This document shows, piece after piece, positions 48,528 through 56,698 of a stretch of 63,001 nt of DNA. The stretch lies in the NCBI GenBank assembly GCA_014359475.1, contig JACIZI010000023.1, forward strand, positions 1 through 63,001, read 5' to 3'. Numbering within the stretch: the stretch's first letter is position 1; each line of letters opens with the position of its first letter. The position numbers and the translations under genes are program-made. The DNA comes from Marinobacter sp. Lineage in GTDB: Bacteria; Pseudomonadota; Gammaproteobacteria; Pseudomonadales; Oleiphilaceae. Below the pieces are notes generated by a model. The model searched no databases and was not told the DNA's origin. It saw only the letters and a program-made list of their open reading frames with translations.

Positions 48528-48743
48528 TCAGTAATGCGGCGGCGGGGTTTCTTCAGCTTCCGGGCGGATATGCGACGGCGCAATATCCTGCAACTGCCTG
48601 TGCAGCTTCTGCTTCGCCTCCCATAACTCGCGGATATCCAGCTCCTGGCGCGCCATCTGGGTATTCAGTTCGTCAATGGTCTGCTCCTGGAAAGCCAGTC
48701 GCATTTCCAGCGCTTCCAGGCGTGCCTGCAGTTCTTTACTCAT
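48528..48743 (-). CDS. slyX: SlyX family protein
   Basis: Small soluble coiled-coil protein of unknown function, 71 residues, as usual for SlyX. Heptad-rich region LEALEMRLAFQEQTIDELN is followed by a proline-rich tail ending PPPHY. It converges with dapE and diverges from the cold-shock-domain gene. Confidence 0.88.
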   Translation of the reverse strand: MSKELQARLEALEMRLAFQEQTIDELNTQMARQELDIRELWEAKQKLHRQLQDIAPSHIRPEAEETPPPHY

Positions 48744-48867
48744 GGTTTGGTCAGCACTCCCCCTAATCTGCTATCATCCGCCACTGCCCGTTTCCCGGTG
48801 AAGCGGGTTATGTTCGTGGCCGGCCGCTCAATAATACCGGATTGCCGGCTTTTTATCGTCATCGTTT

Positions 48868-49452
48868 ATGAGTATGGAGAAACACCAGTCAATGCGTAAT
48901 CCAGCAAAAGCGATCGTTGGTGCTCTGCTGATCGCCATTCCGTCGCCGTTTATCCTCGGCTTTCTTCTGGTCTCCCTGACCCCGGAAGCCATCCAGAACC
49001 TGTCCATGTCAGAGGCCGCCAAGCTGGTCACCAACACCCCGTTCATTCTGGGCAGTGCACAGGGCATTTCTGCTTATCTGATCACCGTGCTGCTGTTCGG
49101 TATCGCGGCTTATCTGGGTGTGGCCCTGTACGTCCGTGAAGGCAAGCGCAAGCCAGCCCGCAAGCCGGTCAGCCAGGGCCAGCAGGCGCCCCGAAGCCAT
49201 ACTGAGGCAGAAGAGGATCAGGACGATTCCGAAGGCCCGGAAGGCAGTGAGGAAGGCACCGTCAAATGGTTCAACGTCAAGAAAGGCTTCGGCTTTATTG
49301 TCCGCGACCAGGGGGACGAGATCTTCGTTCACTTCCGCGCCATTCGTGGCCGTGGCCGCCGCGTACTGCGCCAGGGCCAGCTGGTGCGCTTCGATGTGGT
49401 TGAGGCCGAAAAGGGCCTGCAGGCGGACAATGTGTCCACCCTGAGCGACTGA
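48868..49452 (+). CDS. Membrane-anchored cold shock domain protein
   Basis: 194 residues. Two hydrophobic helices (about 17-37 and 66-88), then a charged linker with an acidic run ([18 protein letters not shown]), then a C-terminal cold shock domain starting [16 protein letters not shown] and [10 protein letters not shown], with the RNP1 and RNP2 motifs intact. This would tether a single-strand nucleic acid binding domain to the inner membrane, facing the cytoplasm. Starts at 48868, 48874 or 48892 are all possible; GGAGAAA favours 48892. It is followed by a strong terminator. Confidence 0.85.
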   Translation: MSMEKHQSMRNPAKAIVGALLIAIPSPFILGFLLVSLTPEAIQNLSMSEAAKLVTNTPFILGSAQGISAYLITVLLFGIAAYLGVALYVREGKRKPARKPVSQGQQAPRSHTEAEEDQDDSEGPEGSEEGTVKWFNVKKGFGFIVRDQGDEIFVHFRAIRGRGRRVLRQGQLVRFDVVEAEKGLQADNVSTLSD

Positions 49453-49468
49453 TCACCGTTGCCGTGAT

Positions 49469-49500
49469 CCGGCAGGTCCCCAGGGATCTGCCGGTTTTCT
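49469..49500 (+). terminator. Rho-independent terminator after cold-shock-domain gene
   Basis: CCGGCAGGTCC (49469-49479) pairs with GGATCTGCCGG (49484-49494), with one G-T wobble and loop CCAG, followed by TTTTCT. The minus-strand gene ends at 49512, so it may act both ways. Confidence 0.85.
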
Positions 49501-49511
49501 CTTCGCGGCCC

Positions 49512-49889
49512 TCAGTTCCAGACCGCCAGCTGCTCCCCCCGCTCATCCAGCCGCCACCATTTTTCATCCTCTACCGCATCCCCTTCCTGCCACTCGCTCT
49601 GACTGCAACGTATTTCCGTCTCCAGGCTGCGCCAGGCACTGCGGGCACACGTCAGGTCGCTGCTCCAGGGCAGGCTCTCACCTTCCAGCACCAGGCAGCT
49701 ATAACGCTTGCCAAAGGCACCGGCATAAGCACTGATCGCTACCCGGCAACCACGATAAAAACCCGTACCTCTCATGGCAGGCGCGAGCGGATCACTCTCA
49801 TCCAGTGTCAATTGATCCAGGTGGTCGGCCAGCCAGGCAGATAACTGGCCCGGGGCGAGGTCACGAATGTAGATTTCCAGATCCTGCAA
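49512..49889 (-). CDS. Hypothetical protein, partner of Clp-like ATPase
   Basis: 125 residues from TTG 49889, which has AGGAG at about 9 bases; an ATG at 49928 would give 138 residues. I recognise no domain. It is acidic with several Trp (WRSLETEIRC, WWRLDERGEQLAVW) and no membrane segment or signal peptide. It overlaps the end of the Clp-like ATPase gene, so the two are likely expressed and work together. Confidence 0.65.
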   Translation of the reverse strand: MQDLEIYIRDLAPGQLSAWLADHLDQLTLDESDPLAPAMRGTGFYRGCRVAISAYAGAFGKRYSCLVLEGESLPWSSDLTCARSAWRSLETEIRCSQSEWQEGDAVEDEKWWRLDERGEQLAVWN

Positions 49890-51264
49890 GGGTGGTGTCT
49901 CCTGTGTGCGGTTCGGTCTGTCGCCCATTGTTCACCGGCGCCGCCTCGGCTGCAAGCCACCGCCGCTGCTCCTCCTGAAGGTCCTGCACCTGCAGACGAC
50001 GAAGGTTGCCGGATTGCCTGCGCTGCTCCCACTGCGCCCCGAGATTCGCCAGCCGGGCTTCCAGCTCCCGAATAGCCTCAGCCAATACATCGTGATTTTC
50101 ATGCCGGGCAACAGCCACCAGGGACTGTCGCCGTAGCGTATCCAGCTGTGCCCGCAACGCCTGCTGGCGGGACGAACCCCGCTGGGCATGCATGGCCAGG
50201 CGCACACAGGACCGTTCCACCCAGTGAAGCAACTGCCCCGGTAAAACCAGCGCCGGATCACGATATAGGGCCGCGTAGCGCAGCACGGTTTCAGGAATTT
50301 CCACGTTCCAGCGTTTCTCGAGGATCGGCTGGTGCGCCACCAGAATCGCCAGCCGCTGGTCATTACCGGGCAGTGGCATATCCACCAGATCCACCGCCCG
50401 ACCCAGCCGTGACGCCAGTTCCCGGGTGGCAGTCCCCGCGTCATCCGGAGCGGGGCCCAGCAACAGTATCGACCCCGGCCAGGCAGATACCAGTCCAGAG
50501 GCCAGGCCGGAGGGCTGGTTCATCAAGGCCAGCAGATCGGCCGGCGGCATATTGTCCAGCACCAGTACCGGTAGCTGCGCGGGATCTGCCCCCGGCTCCG
50601 GCAGGCAGGGTTGGTCGTCCGCCAGCACCTCGGTCTCGGAGCGCAGATCCATGACCACATGACCGTACAACAATCCGGGGAGCACGCTGCGCAACCAGCA
50701 ACTTTTACCGCTCCCGCGCGGCCCCCTCACCCACACCAATGCCCCGGGGCAGGACAGAGCCACCGCCACATCCTCAGCGAGCGCAGCCCAGCCCGGATCG
50801 GCCACCACCACCGGTACATGACCGGTACCAGACAGGGGGATTTCGCCCCGCCCCTCCGCAGACAAAGGCCACTGGCCCACAAGTTCCAGCACCGCGACAT
50901 AGGCCTTACCCGACAGGCGGTCCAGATCCGAGGTCAGAACCTGCAACAAGTGAGGCCAGTCCAGCCATGGCAAATTGTGGACCTGCCGCGCGGTGGCAAA
51001 CCAGTCCTGCAGCTGTGAGGACAAATGCCCGTCACCCCCGACTTCTGTGACGATGGGTTGCTCACACTGGATGGTGCGAATCAGTTCATCGAGGTCCACC
51101 CCACGGCCCTGCAAAAACGCACACAGCTGTGCGTCTGCATCCAGCAGCTCCAGCAGGAAATCCTCAACGGTAATCGCATGACCGCCCCGACGGGCGACAT
51201 GGTCCCGCGCAGCCTGCAGCGCGGATTGACAAAGGGGGCTCAGGCATCCCTGCCAGTCTTCCAT
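49861..51264 (-). CDS. Degenerate Clp-like AAA protein
   Basis: 467 residues. The first 130 resemble the Clp N-domain double repeat (LQAARDHVARRGGHAITVED FLLELL pattern). A single AAA module follows with Walker A GPRGSGKSCW near residue 180. Walker B reads VLVLDN, lacking the usual Glu, so ATP hydrolysis may be weak. A C-terminal helical, probably coiled-coil, part follows from about 350. It has one AAA domain where ClpA, ClpB and ClpV have two. Function unknown; a link to the type VI genes 10 kb away is possible but unsupported. Confidence 0.65.
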   Translation of the reverse strand: MEDWQGCLSPLCQSALQAARDHVARRGGHAITVEDFLLELLDADAQLCAFLQGRGVDLDELIRTIQCEQPIVTEVGGDGHLSSQLQDWFATARQVHNLPWLDWPHLLQVLTSDLDRLSGKAYVAVLELVGQWPLSAEGRGEIPLSGTGHVPVVVADPGWAALAEDVAVALSCPGALVWVRGPRGSGKSCWLRSVLPGLLYGHVVMDLRSETEVLADDQPCLPEPGADPAQLPVLVLDNMPPADLLALMNQPSGLASGLVSAWPGSILLLGPAPDDAGTATRELASRLGRAVDLVDMPLPGNDQRLAILVAHQPILEKRWNVEIPETVLRYAALYRDPALVLPGQLLHWVERSCVRLAMHAQRGSSRQQALRAQLDTLRRQSLVAVARHENHDVLAEAIRELEARLANLGAQWEQRRQSGNLRRLQVQDLQEEQRRWLAAEAAPVNNGRQTEPHTGDTTLAGSGNLHS

Positions 51265-51303
51265 ACACAGCTCCTTGTGTAATGTCCGGGCCTCTATGCC
51301 GGG

Positions 51304-52710
51304 TCAGCTCCGGTTGTAAGTATCCTGAAATCGTACAATATCGTCTTCACCGAGGTAACTGCCGGTCTGCACTTCAATCAGCTCCAGCGGAATCACCCCC
51401 GGATTGGTCAGGCGGTGCGTGACTCCCAACGGTATGTAAGTAGACTGATCTTCGGTAAGCAGCATGGTTTCCTCACCACGATGCACCGTTGCAGTACCCT
51501 TCACCACCACCCAGTGCTCTGCCCGGTGATGGTGCTTCTGCAACGACAGGGAGGCTCCGGGGTTCACCGTAATACGCTTGACCTGGAAGCGGTCCGCCTG
51601 GGCAATACCCTCATAGGTTCCCCAGGGGCGATGCACTTTCTTGTGGAACTTGTGCTCATGCCCACCCCGGTCCTTCACCTGCTGGACCAGCTTCTTCACA
51701 TCCTGAACCCGGCTACGGTCCGCCACCAGCACCACATCGTCGGTTTCCACTATAACATGGTTGGTGAGACCCAATGCCGCAATCAGGCGCCCCTCGGAGT
51801 GCAGGTAGGAACCGGTGACATCCTCAACAATCACATCACCACGGCACACATTACCCTGCGCATCCTGGGGCTGGATTTCCCAGAGGGCCGACCAGGATCC
51901 CACATCGGACCAGCCGGCATCCAGCGGCACCACGACCGCATCGGAAGTCTTTTCCATCACAGCATAGTCAATGGAATCATCCGGGCAGGCCTCAAACGCA
52001 GCTTTATCCACCCGGGTGAAATCCATGTCCGCCGCCCGTTTTTCCCAGGCGGCACGACAGGCGCTCATCATCTCAGGCTGGTGCTTTTCCAGCTCCTGCA
52101 GGTAACGATCCGCCCGGAACAGGAAAATCCCGCTGTTCCAGAAGTAATCCCCCTCGTCCAGATAGCCCTGTGCCGTGGCGGCATCCGGTTTCTCCACAAA
52201 TGCTGCCACATCGCTGTAATCGCCCTGGCTCTGCCCGGCCTTGATATAGCCATAGCCCGTGTGTGGCGTGGCCGGCACAATGCCAAAAGTAACCAGCTTG
52301 CCGGCTTCGGCAGCCCTGGCACCACAGGCCACAGCCTTACCAAACGCCTCGGCATTCTTCAGCACATGATCGGAGGGCATCACCAGCATCAGCTCGGCCG
52401 GATTCTGCTCCGCTGCAGCCAGTGCTGCCAGCGCAATCGCCGGCGCGGTATTGCGCCCCACCGGCTCCAGTACAATGCCCGCCGTACGATCACCGGCCCC
52501 GGACTGCAGGTGAGCCGCCACCACAAAACGGTGTTCCTCATTGGTAATGGCCATTACCCGGATGTCGTCCCCCAGTCCCAGACCACGGTCAATGGTCTCC
52601 GCCAGCAGGGAATCATCAGACACAACGGGAAGGAACTGCTTGGGGTAGGCTTCACGGGAAAGCGGCCAAAGGCGCGTACCGGAACCACCGGAAAGAATAA
52701 CAGCCAGCAT
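51304..52710 (-). CDS. Mannose-1-phosphate guanylyltransferase / mannose-6-phosphate isomerase
   Basis: Bifunctional enzyme making GDP-mannose for exopolysaccharide or LPS (AlgA/ManC/CpsB family). 468 residues. The nucleotidyltransferase domain begins VILSGGSGTRLWPLSREAYP. The C-terminal type-II isomerase cupin shows RPWGTYEGI and LSLQKHHHRAEHWVVV. ATG 52710 has AAGGA 6 bases upstream. It stands alone with no polysaccharide genes beside it here. Confidence 0.93.
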   Translation of the reverse strand: MLAVILSGGSGTRLWPLSREAYPKQFLPVVSDDSLLAETIDRGLGLGDDIRVMAITNEEHRFVVAAHLQSGAGDRTAGIVLEPVGRNTAPAIALAALAAAEQNPAELMLVMPSDHVLKNAEAFGKAVACGARAAEAGKLVTFGIVPATPHTGYGYIKAGQSQGDYSDVAAFVEKPDAATAQGYLDEGDYFWNSGIFLFRADRYLQELEKHQPEMMSACRAAWEKRAADMDFTRVDKAAFEACPDDSIDYAVMEKTSDAVVVPLDAGWSDVGSWSALWEIQPQDAQGNVCRGDVIVEDVTGSYLHSEGRLIAALGLTNHVIVETDDVVLVADRSRVQDVKKLVQQVKDRGGHEHKFHKKVHRPWGTYEGIAQADRFQVKRITVNPGASLSLQKHHHRAEHWVVVKGTATVHRGEETMLLTEDQSTYIPLGVTHRLTNPGVIPLELIEVQTGSYLGEDDIVRFQDTYNRS

Positions 52711-52869
52711 GAGTCGTCCTTGCATCAGTGTTTTGCGGATTCTACCACAGCCTTTATAAACCGTGGGAACAGGCCTTGCTTTTACAGTGCCCGGTTTGTC
52801 AACGCATAATTGCTTCCGGCTGACCTTTGTGTGAGGTTACTCATACATTAACACTTACCGACCAGACCC

Positions 52870-53529
52870 ATGAGAATACGGATAACCCACCAACGCATCA
52901 CCATAGCTCTGCAACTGATCCTGCTGACCGAGGCGATATTTGCGGCCTGGCAACAGCGCTGGCTGACCGCCTTCCTCAGCAGCATGATTATCCTGATCAC
53001 CTTCTTCCCGGTCCTGTTCGAGCGGCGCTTTCGCATTCACATACCACCGGAGTTACAGCTCTCCGCGATCGGCTTCGTGTTTGGTTCCCTGTTCCTGGGC
53101 GAAGTCCGGGATTACTACAGCCGCTTCTGGTGGTGGGATACCGCACTGCATACCCTGTCCGGATTCCTGCTGGGCATACTGGGCTTCCTGCTGGTGCACG
53201 TGATGAACCAGATGGAACGCATCCACATACACCTCAAGCCCGGCTTCGTCGCCTTCTTCGCCTTCATGTTTGCCCTGGGTGTCGGGGCCCTTTGGGAGAT
53301 TTTTGAATTCACCATGGACAGCGTGTTCGGCATGAACATGCAGAAACCGATGCTCGGCGACCCGTCCGGGCTCACTGATACCATGTGGGACCTGATTGTC
53401 GATGCGCTCGGTGCCCTGATTGTCTCCGTCCTTGGCTGGCGTTACCTGAACAACCCGGAGCAGGATTCCTTTCTGGAGCGGTGGATCAATGGCTTTATCG
53501 AGAGGAACCCGAGGTTCTTCCGGAAATAA
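52870..53529 (+). CDS. DUF2238-like (YjdF-type) integral membrane protein
   Basis: 219 residues with about five hydrophobic helices. Motifs RFWWWDTALHTLSGFLLG, GALWEIFEFTMD and TMWDLIVDALGAL carry conserved polar residues inside the membrane, as I recall for the DUF2238/YjdF family. Function unknown. The start ATG 52870 lacks a clear Shine-Dalgarno. It is a single gene with flanking genes on the other strand. Confidence 0.75.
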   Translation: MRIRITHQRITIALQLILLTEAIFAAWQQRWLTAFLSSMIILITFFPVLFERRFRIHIPPELQLSAIGFVFGSLFLGEVRDYYSRFWWWDTALHTLSGFLLGILGFLLVHVMNQMERIHIHLKPGFVAFFAFMFALGVGALWEIFEFTMDSVFGMNMQKPMLGDPSGLTDTMWDLIVDALGALIVSVLGWRYLNNPEQDSFLERWINGFIERNPRFFRK

Positions 53530-53583
53530 CCGGGCCGGCAGGTGCCCTTACGCTTCAATGATCGCAGGCTGCTACAGGCCACA

Positions 53584-54024
53584 TCACCAGGTACCGGTAT
53601 TCTCCATGCTGGCCCAGGGTTCTCTCGGCTCCAGCGCCTCCCCCTTCTGCAATAACTCAACCGAGATGCCGTCGGGCGAGCGCACAAACGCCATGTGCCC
53701 GTCTCTCGGCGGGCGGTTAATCACCACGCCGTTGCTTTGCAGGTGCTCGCACAGTACGTAGATATCATCTACGCGATACGCCAGGTGGCCGAAGTTCCGG
53801 CCGCCGGTGTATTCCTCCGGGTCCCAGTTCCAGGTCAACTCAATCATCGGGGCCCGGTCTTCCTTCGCGCGTTTTTCATCTTCAGGCGCTGCCAGAAACA
53901 CCAGTGTAAACCGGCCCTTTTCGCTGTCCTTGCGGCTGATTTCCTTAAGGCCCAGCAGGTCGCAATAGAAATGCAGGGATTCATCGAGGTTGCTGACGCG
54001 AACCATGGTGTGCAGGTATTGCAT
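53584..54024 (-). CDS. gloA: Lactoylglutathione lyase (glyoxalase I)
   Basis: Converts the methylglyoxal-glutathione adduct to lactoylglutathione. 146 residues, vicinal oxygen chelate fold with two repeats. Metal ligands are expected in LHTMVRVSNLDESLHFY (His), IELTWNWD (Glu), NFGHLAYRVDD (His) and ISVELLQ (Glu), all visible. ATG 54024 has GGAGAG 7 bases upstream; two further ATGs lie just upstream. Confidence 0.9.
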   Translation of the reverse strand: MQYLHTMVRVSNLDESLHFYCDLLGLKEISRKDSEKGRFTLVFLAAPEDEKRAKEDRAPMIELTWNWDPEEYTGGRNFGHLAYRVDDIYVLCEHLQSNGVVINRPPRDGHMAFVRSPDGISVELLQKGEALEPREPWASMENTGTW

Positions 54025-54061
54025 AGTCATTCTCTCCAACGGGCATTGGACATTATCGCCC

Positions 54062-55183
54062 TCAATTTCCCAAATCCAGTTGATAGCGAGCGTAGCGCCC
54101 TTTGCTTTGAATTGGCACCAATACTCCCTTTGCCACCAGCTCCTGGAGGTCGCGAGTGGCGGTGGCTTTGGAGCAACGGGTCAGGTTCTGGTACTTCTTC
54201 GCATTAATTCCATCCTCAAACTCCGGCGAATGACGCCCGAGCATTCTCCGGATCAGCTTTATCTGCCGGTCATTCAGGTCACGTTTATTGAGCGAATCCC
54301 AGAAGCGGGCCTTTGTGACAACATATTGAATGACACCTATAGCCCCTTCCAAGGCCTCCACGACACGTTCGCCAAACCAATTCACCCAGGGCGTTACATC
54401 CAGCGTATCTTTTGAGGCGGCATGCAATTGCTGATAATAGGCTTTGCGGTGCTTGCTCAGCACCGTCGCCAAACTCATCATCAGCGGCTGCCCCAGCATC
54501 TGAGACACGGCCACATCAGCAATCGCCCGGCCCACCCTTCCATTACCGTCCTCATACGGGTGAACCGTTTCAAACCAGAGATGAGCAATTGCCGCCCGCG
54601 CCACCCCGGGCAACTCCCGGGATTCTTCATTAAACCAGTCCACAAATAGCTGCATTTCTCCCGGCACACGCTCCGACGGGGGTGCTTCGAAGTGAATCGT
54701 CGGATTATGGACAGGGCCGGAGACTATCTGCATAGCATCTGAATGCGTGCGCCATTGCCCCGCGGTACCTGCCGAGTTAATCAATGGCCCGGGGCCCGGC
54801 TCGGGTATCACAAGTTTGTTCCAGCGATGCAAGCGCTCCGCCGTTAACGGCGCTTTATAGAGATCCATCACTTCAAGAATCAAAGCCGAAATACCAGCAG
54901 CGACCGGGTCATGAACAGCCACTTTTTCTTCGGGATCCAGAAAGTGATTCTTGATGGAACTGCGCACATCATCGCGATTCAGCGCCTCCCCCTCAATCGC
55001 ACTGGTTTCAATCGCAGCGCTGACCAGGAGATCCAGCCTGGCCTCACTACTGAGATCCTCCGGAACGACCTCCACCGCACCCAGAATTTTGTGAGCGGCA
55101 GCGAAAGCCCTGCTCGTCCAAAGCTCTCCAGCTTTCTGATCAAAGGTATAGGCAGGCCAATCATCCAGTTCCCAGGTGTACAT
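54062..55183 (-). CDS. Fic family protein with C-terminal winged helix
   Basis: Likely AMP-transferase. 373 residues: an N-terminal DUF4172-like segment (to about 90) with the inhibitory motif TSAIEGE, which fits the (S/T)xxxE(G/N) rule; a Fic core with HPYEDGNGRVGRA, matching HPFxxGNGRxxR; and a C-terminal winged-helix region (LTRCSKATATRDLQELVAKG). This layout is typical of self-inhibited class II Fic proteins. A perfect 11-base inverted repeat lies just upstream, so the winged helix may control its own promoter. Part of its coding sequence is duplicated at 56233. Confidence 0.92.
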   Translation of the reverse strand: MYTWELDDWPAYTFDQKAGELWTSRAFAAAHKILGAVEVVPEDLSSEARLDLLVSAAIETSAIEGEALNRDDVRSSIKNHFLDPEEKVAVHDPVAAGISALILEVMDLYKAPLTAERLHRWNKLVIPEPGPGPLINSAGTAGQWRTHSDAMQIVSGPVHNPTIHFEAPPSERVPGEMQLFVDWFNEESRELPGVARAAIAHLWFETVHPYEDGNGRVGRAIADVAVSQMLGQPLMMSLATVLSKHRKAYYQQLHAASKDTLDVTPWVNWFGERVVEALEGAIGVIQYVVTKARFWDSLNKRDLNDRQIKLIRRMLGRHSPEFEDGINAKKYQNLTRCSKATATRDLQELVAKGVLVPIQSKGRYARYQLDLGN

Positions 55184-55205
55184 GTCACGGGCCTTTCAGA
55201 AGGTT

Positions 55206-55260
55206 CTATCGGCTCAATATAAATAAAAATATGAGCCGATAGAAGCATTCTAACGGCTCA
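55206..55260. promoter_or_regulatory. Dyad operator upstream of Fic gene
   Basis: CTATCGGCTCA (55206-55216) and TGAGCCGATAG (55232-55242) are a perfect inverted repeat around a 15-base AT-only spacer. A third partial half, CGGCTCA, lies at 55254-55260. The position 23 bases before the Fic ATG suits an autorepressor site overlapping the promoter. Confidence 0.65.
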
Positions 55261-55388
55261 AGTGCATGACTGAGTCACAAGCGAGAGAGAGCCAGGTGAG
55301 ACCTGAATCCGTGACTTGAACATTTGATTCTGATCATACAACAATCAGACTCGCGCCACTGACCGCCCTTTCCCTACGCATTCATCTG

Positions 55389-55601
55389 TCATGGACTATG
55401 CTCTTCCTTCATTATCCGGACCACACGCTCATCCATACAACTGCGCACAAACCGGTTCATCGGCGCCTGATCGCCCGACTCATAGAACGCCAGCATCCGT
55501 TCGTTAAACTCCAGTTGCCTGGACGCAGGGACGTTAATCGCGGGGTATCCGCTATTCAGCAAATGCCCGTTCATCATAAACCGGCCCATGCGTACTTTCA
55601 C
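55389..55601 (-). pseudogene. C-terminal fragment of a second Fic protein
   Basis: 70 codons that begin at the Fic core tail (RMGRFMMN, as after GNG in GNGRMGRF) and continue NSGYPAINVPASRQLEFNE, typical of the Fic C-terminal region. The catalytic HPFxxG half is missing; upstream the frame hits a stop within about ten codons. It is therefore a 5'-truncated remnant, not a gene. The rest of 55261-55388 and 55602-55814 shows no gene. Confidence 0.6.
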
Positions 55602-55814
55602 TCTCCAGCAATCCCGAACCGAAGTCTACACACCCCACAGCGGAACCCGGAAAATCATGTCGGGGCGGCTGACCCAACCTGTCCTGTGTCTTCCCGCCCT
55701 TAACAACCCGGCTTTGGCCAGATTCCAGGGAAAATTGGCTTGAGTCCTGCCCGGGTGGGTATATTAGGTGTAGAGTCATTGATTCAGGCTGTATCCATAG
55801 TGTAAGGAGGCTTC

Positions 55815-56249
55815 ATGGCGGACCTGGAAAACCCAACCATAAGACAAGTATGCGCTGCCCTTAAGCGGCATCAGAATATCCTTATGGCAGTTGTTTTCGG
55901 CTCAGTCGCCGAAGGGACTGCCCAAAACACCAACGATGTGGATGTCGCCGTGTTGGCCAACGACAAGCTGACGGCCGAGCAGGCAATTGCCCTGATCGAA
56001 GATATCGCTCACGCAACGGGGCGGGCGGTTGATCTCATAGACCTGCGAAAGGCGGGACAGCCGGTACTGAGTGAAATAGTCGCTCATGGAAAGCAGATTC
56101 TTGGCGCCAGAAGCCACTGGGGCGATCTGATCTTCCGCAATGTCATGGACCAGGAGGACTTTGTTCCCTATCAGCAACGCATTCTTGAAGGACGCAGGCA
56201 GGCATGGATCAACAGCCAGGGTCCCGGATTCTCAGAAAGTGATTCTTGA
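55815..56249 (+). CDS. MNT-type nucleotidyltransferase (MntA antitoxin-like), 3' end altered
   Basis: 144 residues of the minimal nucleotidyltransferase group. GSVAEGTAQNTNDVDVAV fits GSx10DxD exactly. In HEPN-MNT toxin-antitoxin pairs such a protein AMPylates and silences the HEPN toxin. The strong ribosome site AAGGAGG precedes the ATG. No HEPN gene follows: the last codons (SESDS) come from a duplicated piece of the Fic gene, so the 3' end was rearranged and the partner lost. Confidence 0.75.
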   Translation: MADLENPTIRQVCAALKRHQNILMAVVFGSVAEGTAQNTNDVDVAVLANDKLTAEQAIALIEDIAHATGRAVDLIDLRKAGQPVLSEIVAHGKQILGARSHWGDLIFRNVMDQEDFVPYQQRILEGRRQAWINSQGPGFSESDS

Positions 56250-56375
56250 TGGAACTGCGCACATTATCACGATTCAGCGTCCTCCCTCATGCGCACTGGT
56301 TTCAATCGCAGTGCTGACCAGAAGACCCAGCCTCGCCTCCCTACTGAGCTCCTCCGGAACGACCTCCACCGCACC
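56233..56375. repeat. Duplicated segment of the Fic gene
   Basis: Bases 56233-56375 match 54938-55081 (Fic codons about 35-82) in the same orientation, roughly 90% identical by eye with a small indel. In the Fic reading frame the copy has a stop soon after the TSA-EG motif. It joins the MNT gene end to the tail fragment of a type VI-associated gene. Confidence 0.85.
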
Positions 56376-56625
56376 TGGCCCGCAACGAATCCTGGCCTGA
56401 ACATTCATCACTGACCTGAGCAAAGATCTCGGTAACCGGTCTATTCGGATCGGCCTTGTGCAGTTCCAGCACTCGCTTGCTTTGCTGCTTCAGCGCCTCA
56501 CTGGGTCTGGCCCACTGGTCTTCCGGCAGCGGTTCAGACCATTTGGCCATGGCTTCGGGCAAAGCCTTTTGGTTCATGCGCCGGATTTTCTTTACCTCCC
56601 ACTCCACCAGCCGGTTCGGGAGGGT
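56376..56625 (-). pseudogene. C-terminal fragment paralogous to the type VI membrane protein
   Basis: On the minus strand, LPNRLVEWEVKK, KALPEAMAKWSEPLPEDQWA and RPSEALKQQ parallel TEWRTNK, RSLPQELHDWSEPVPGEEQA and KPSEELQK at the C-terminus of the protein at 56699. Identity is moderate, so it is a divergent paralogue's tail, not a recent copy. No upstream part exists. Region 56626-56698 shows nothing else. Such stray tails are common beside polymorphic toxin loci. Confidence 0.65.
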
Positions 56626-56698
56626 CTACTTTTGGGGACTCCTGTACGGGGACAATGGGGTGGCCGTTCTCCGGCCTGGCCCTCAGCAGTTCGCAGGC

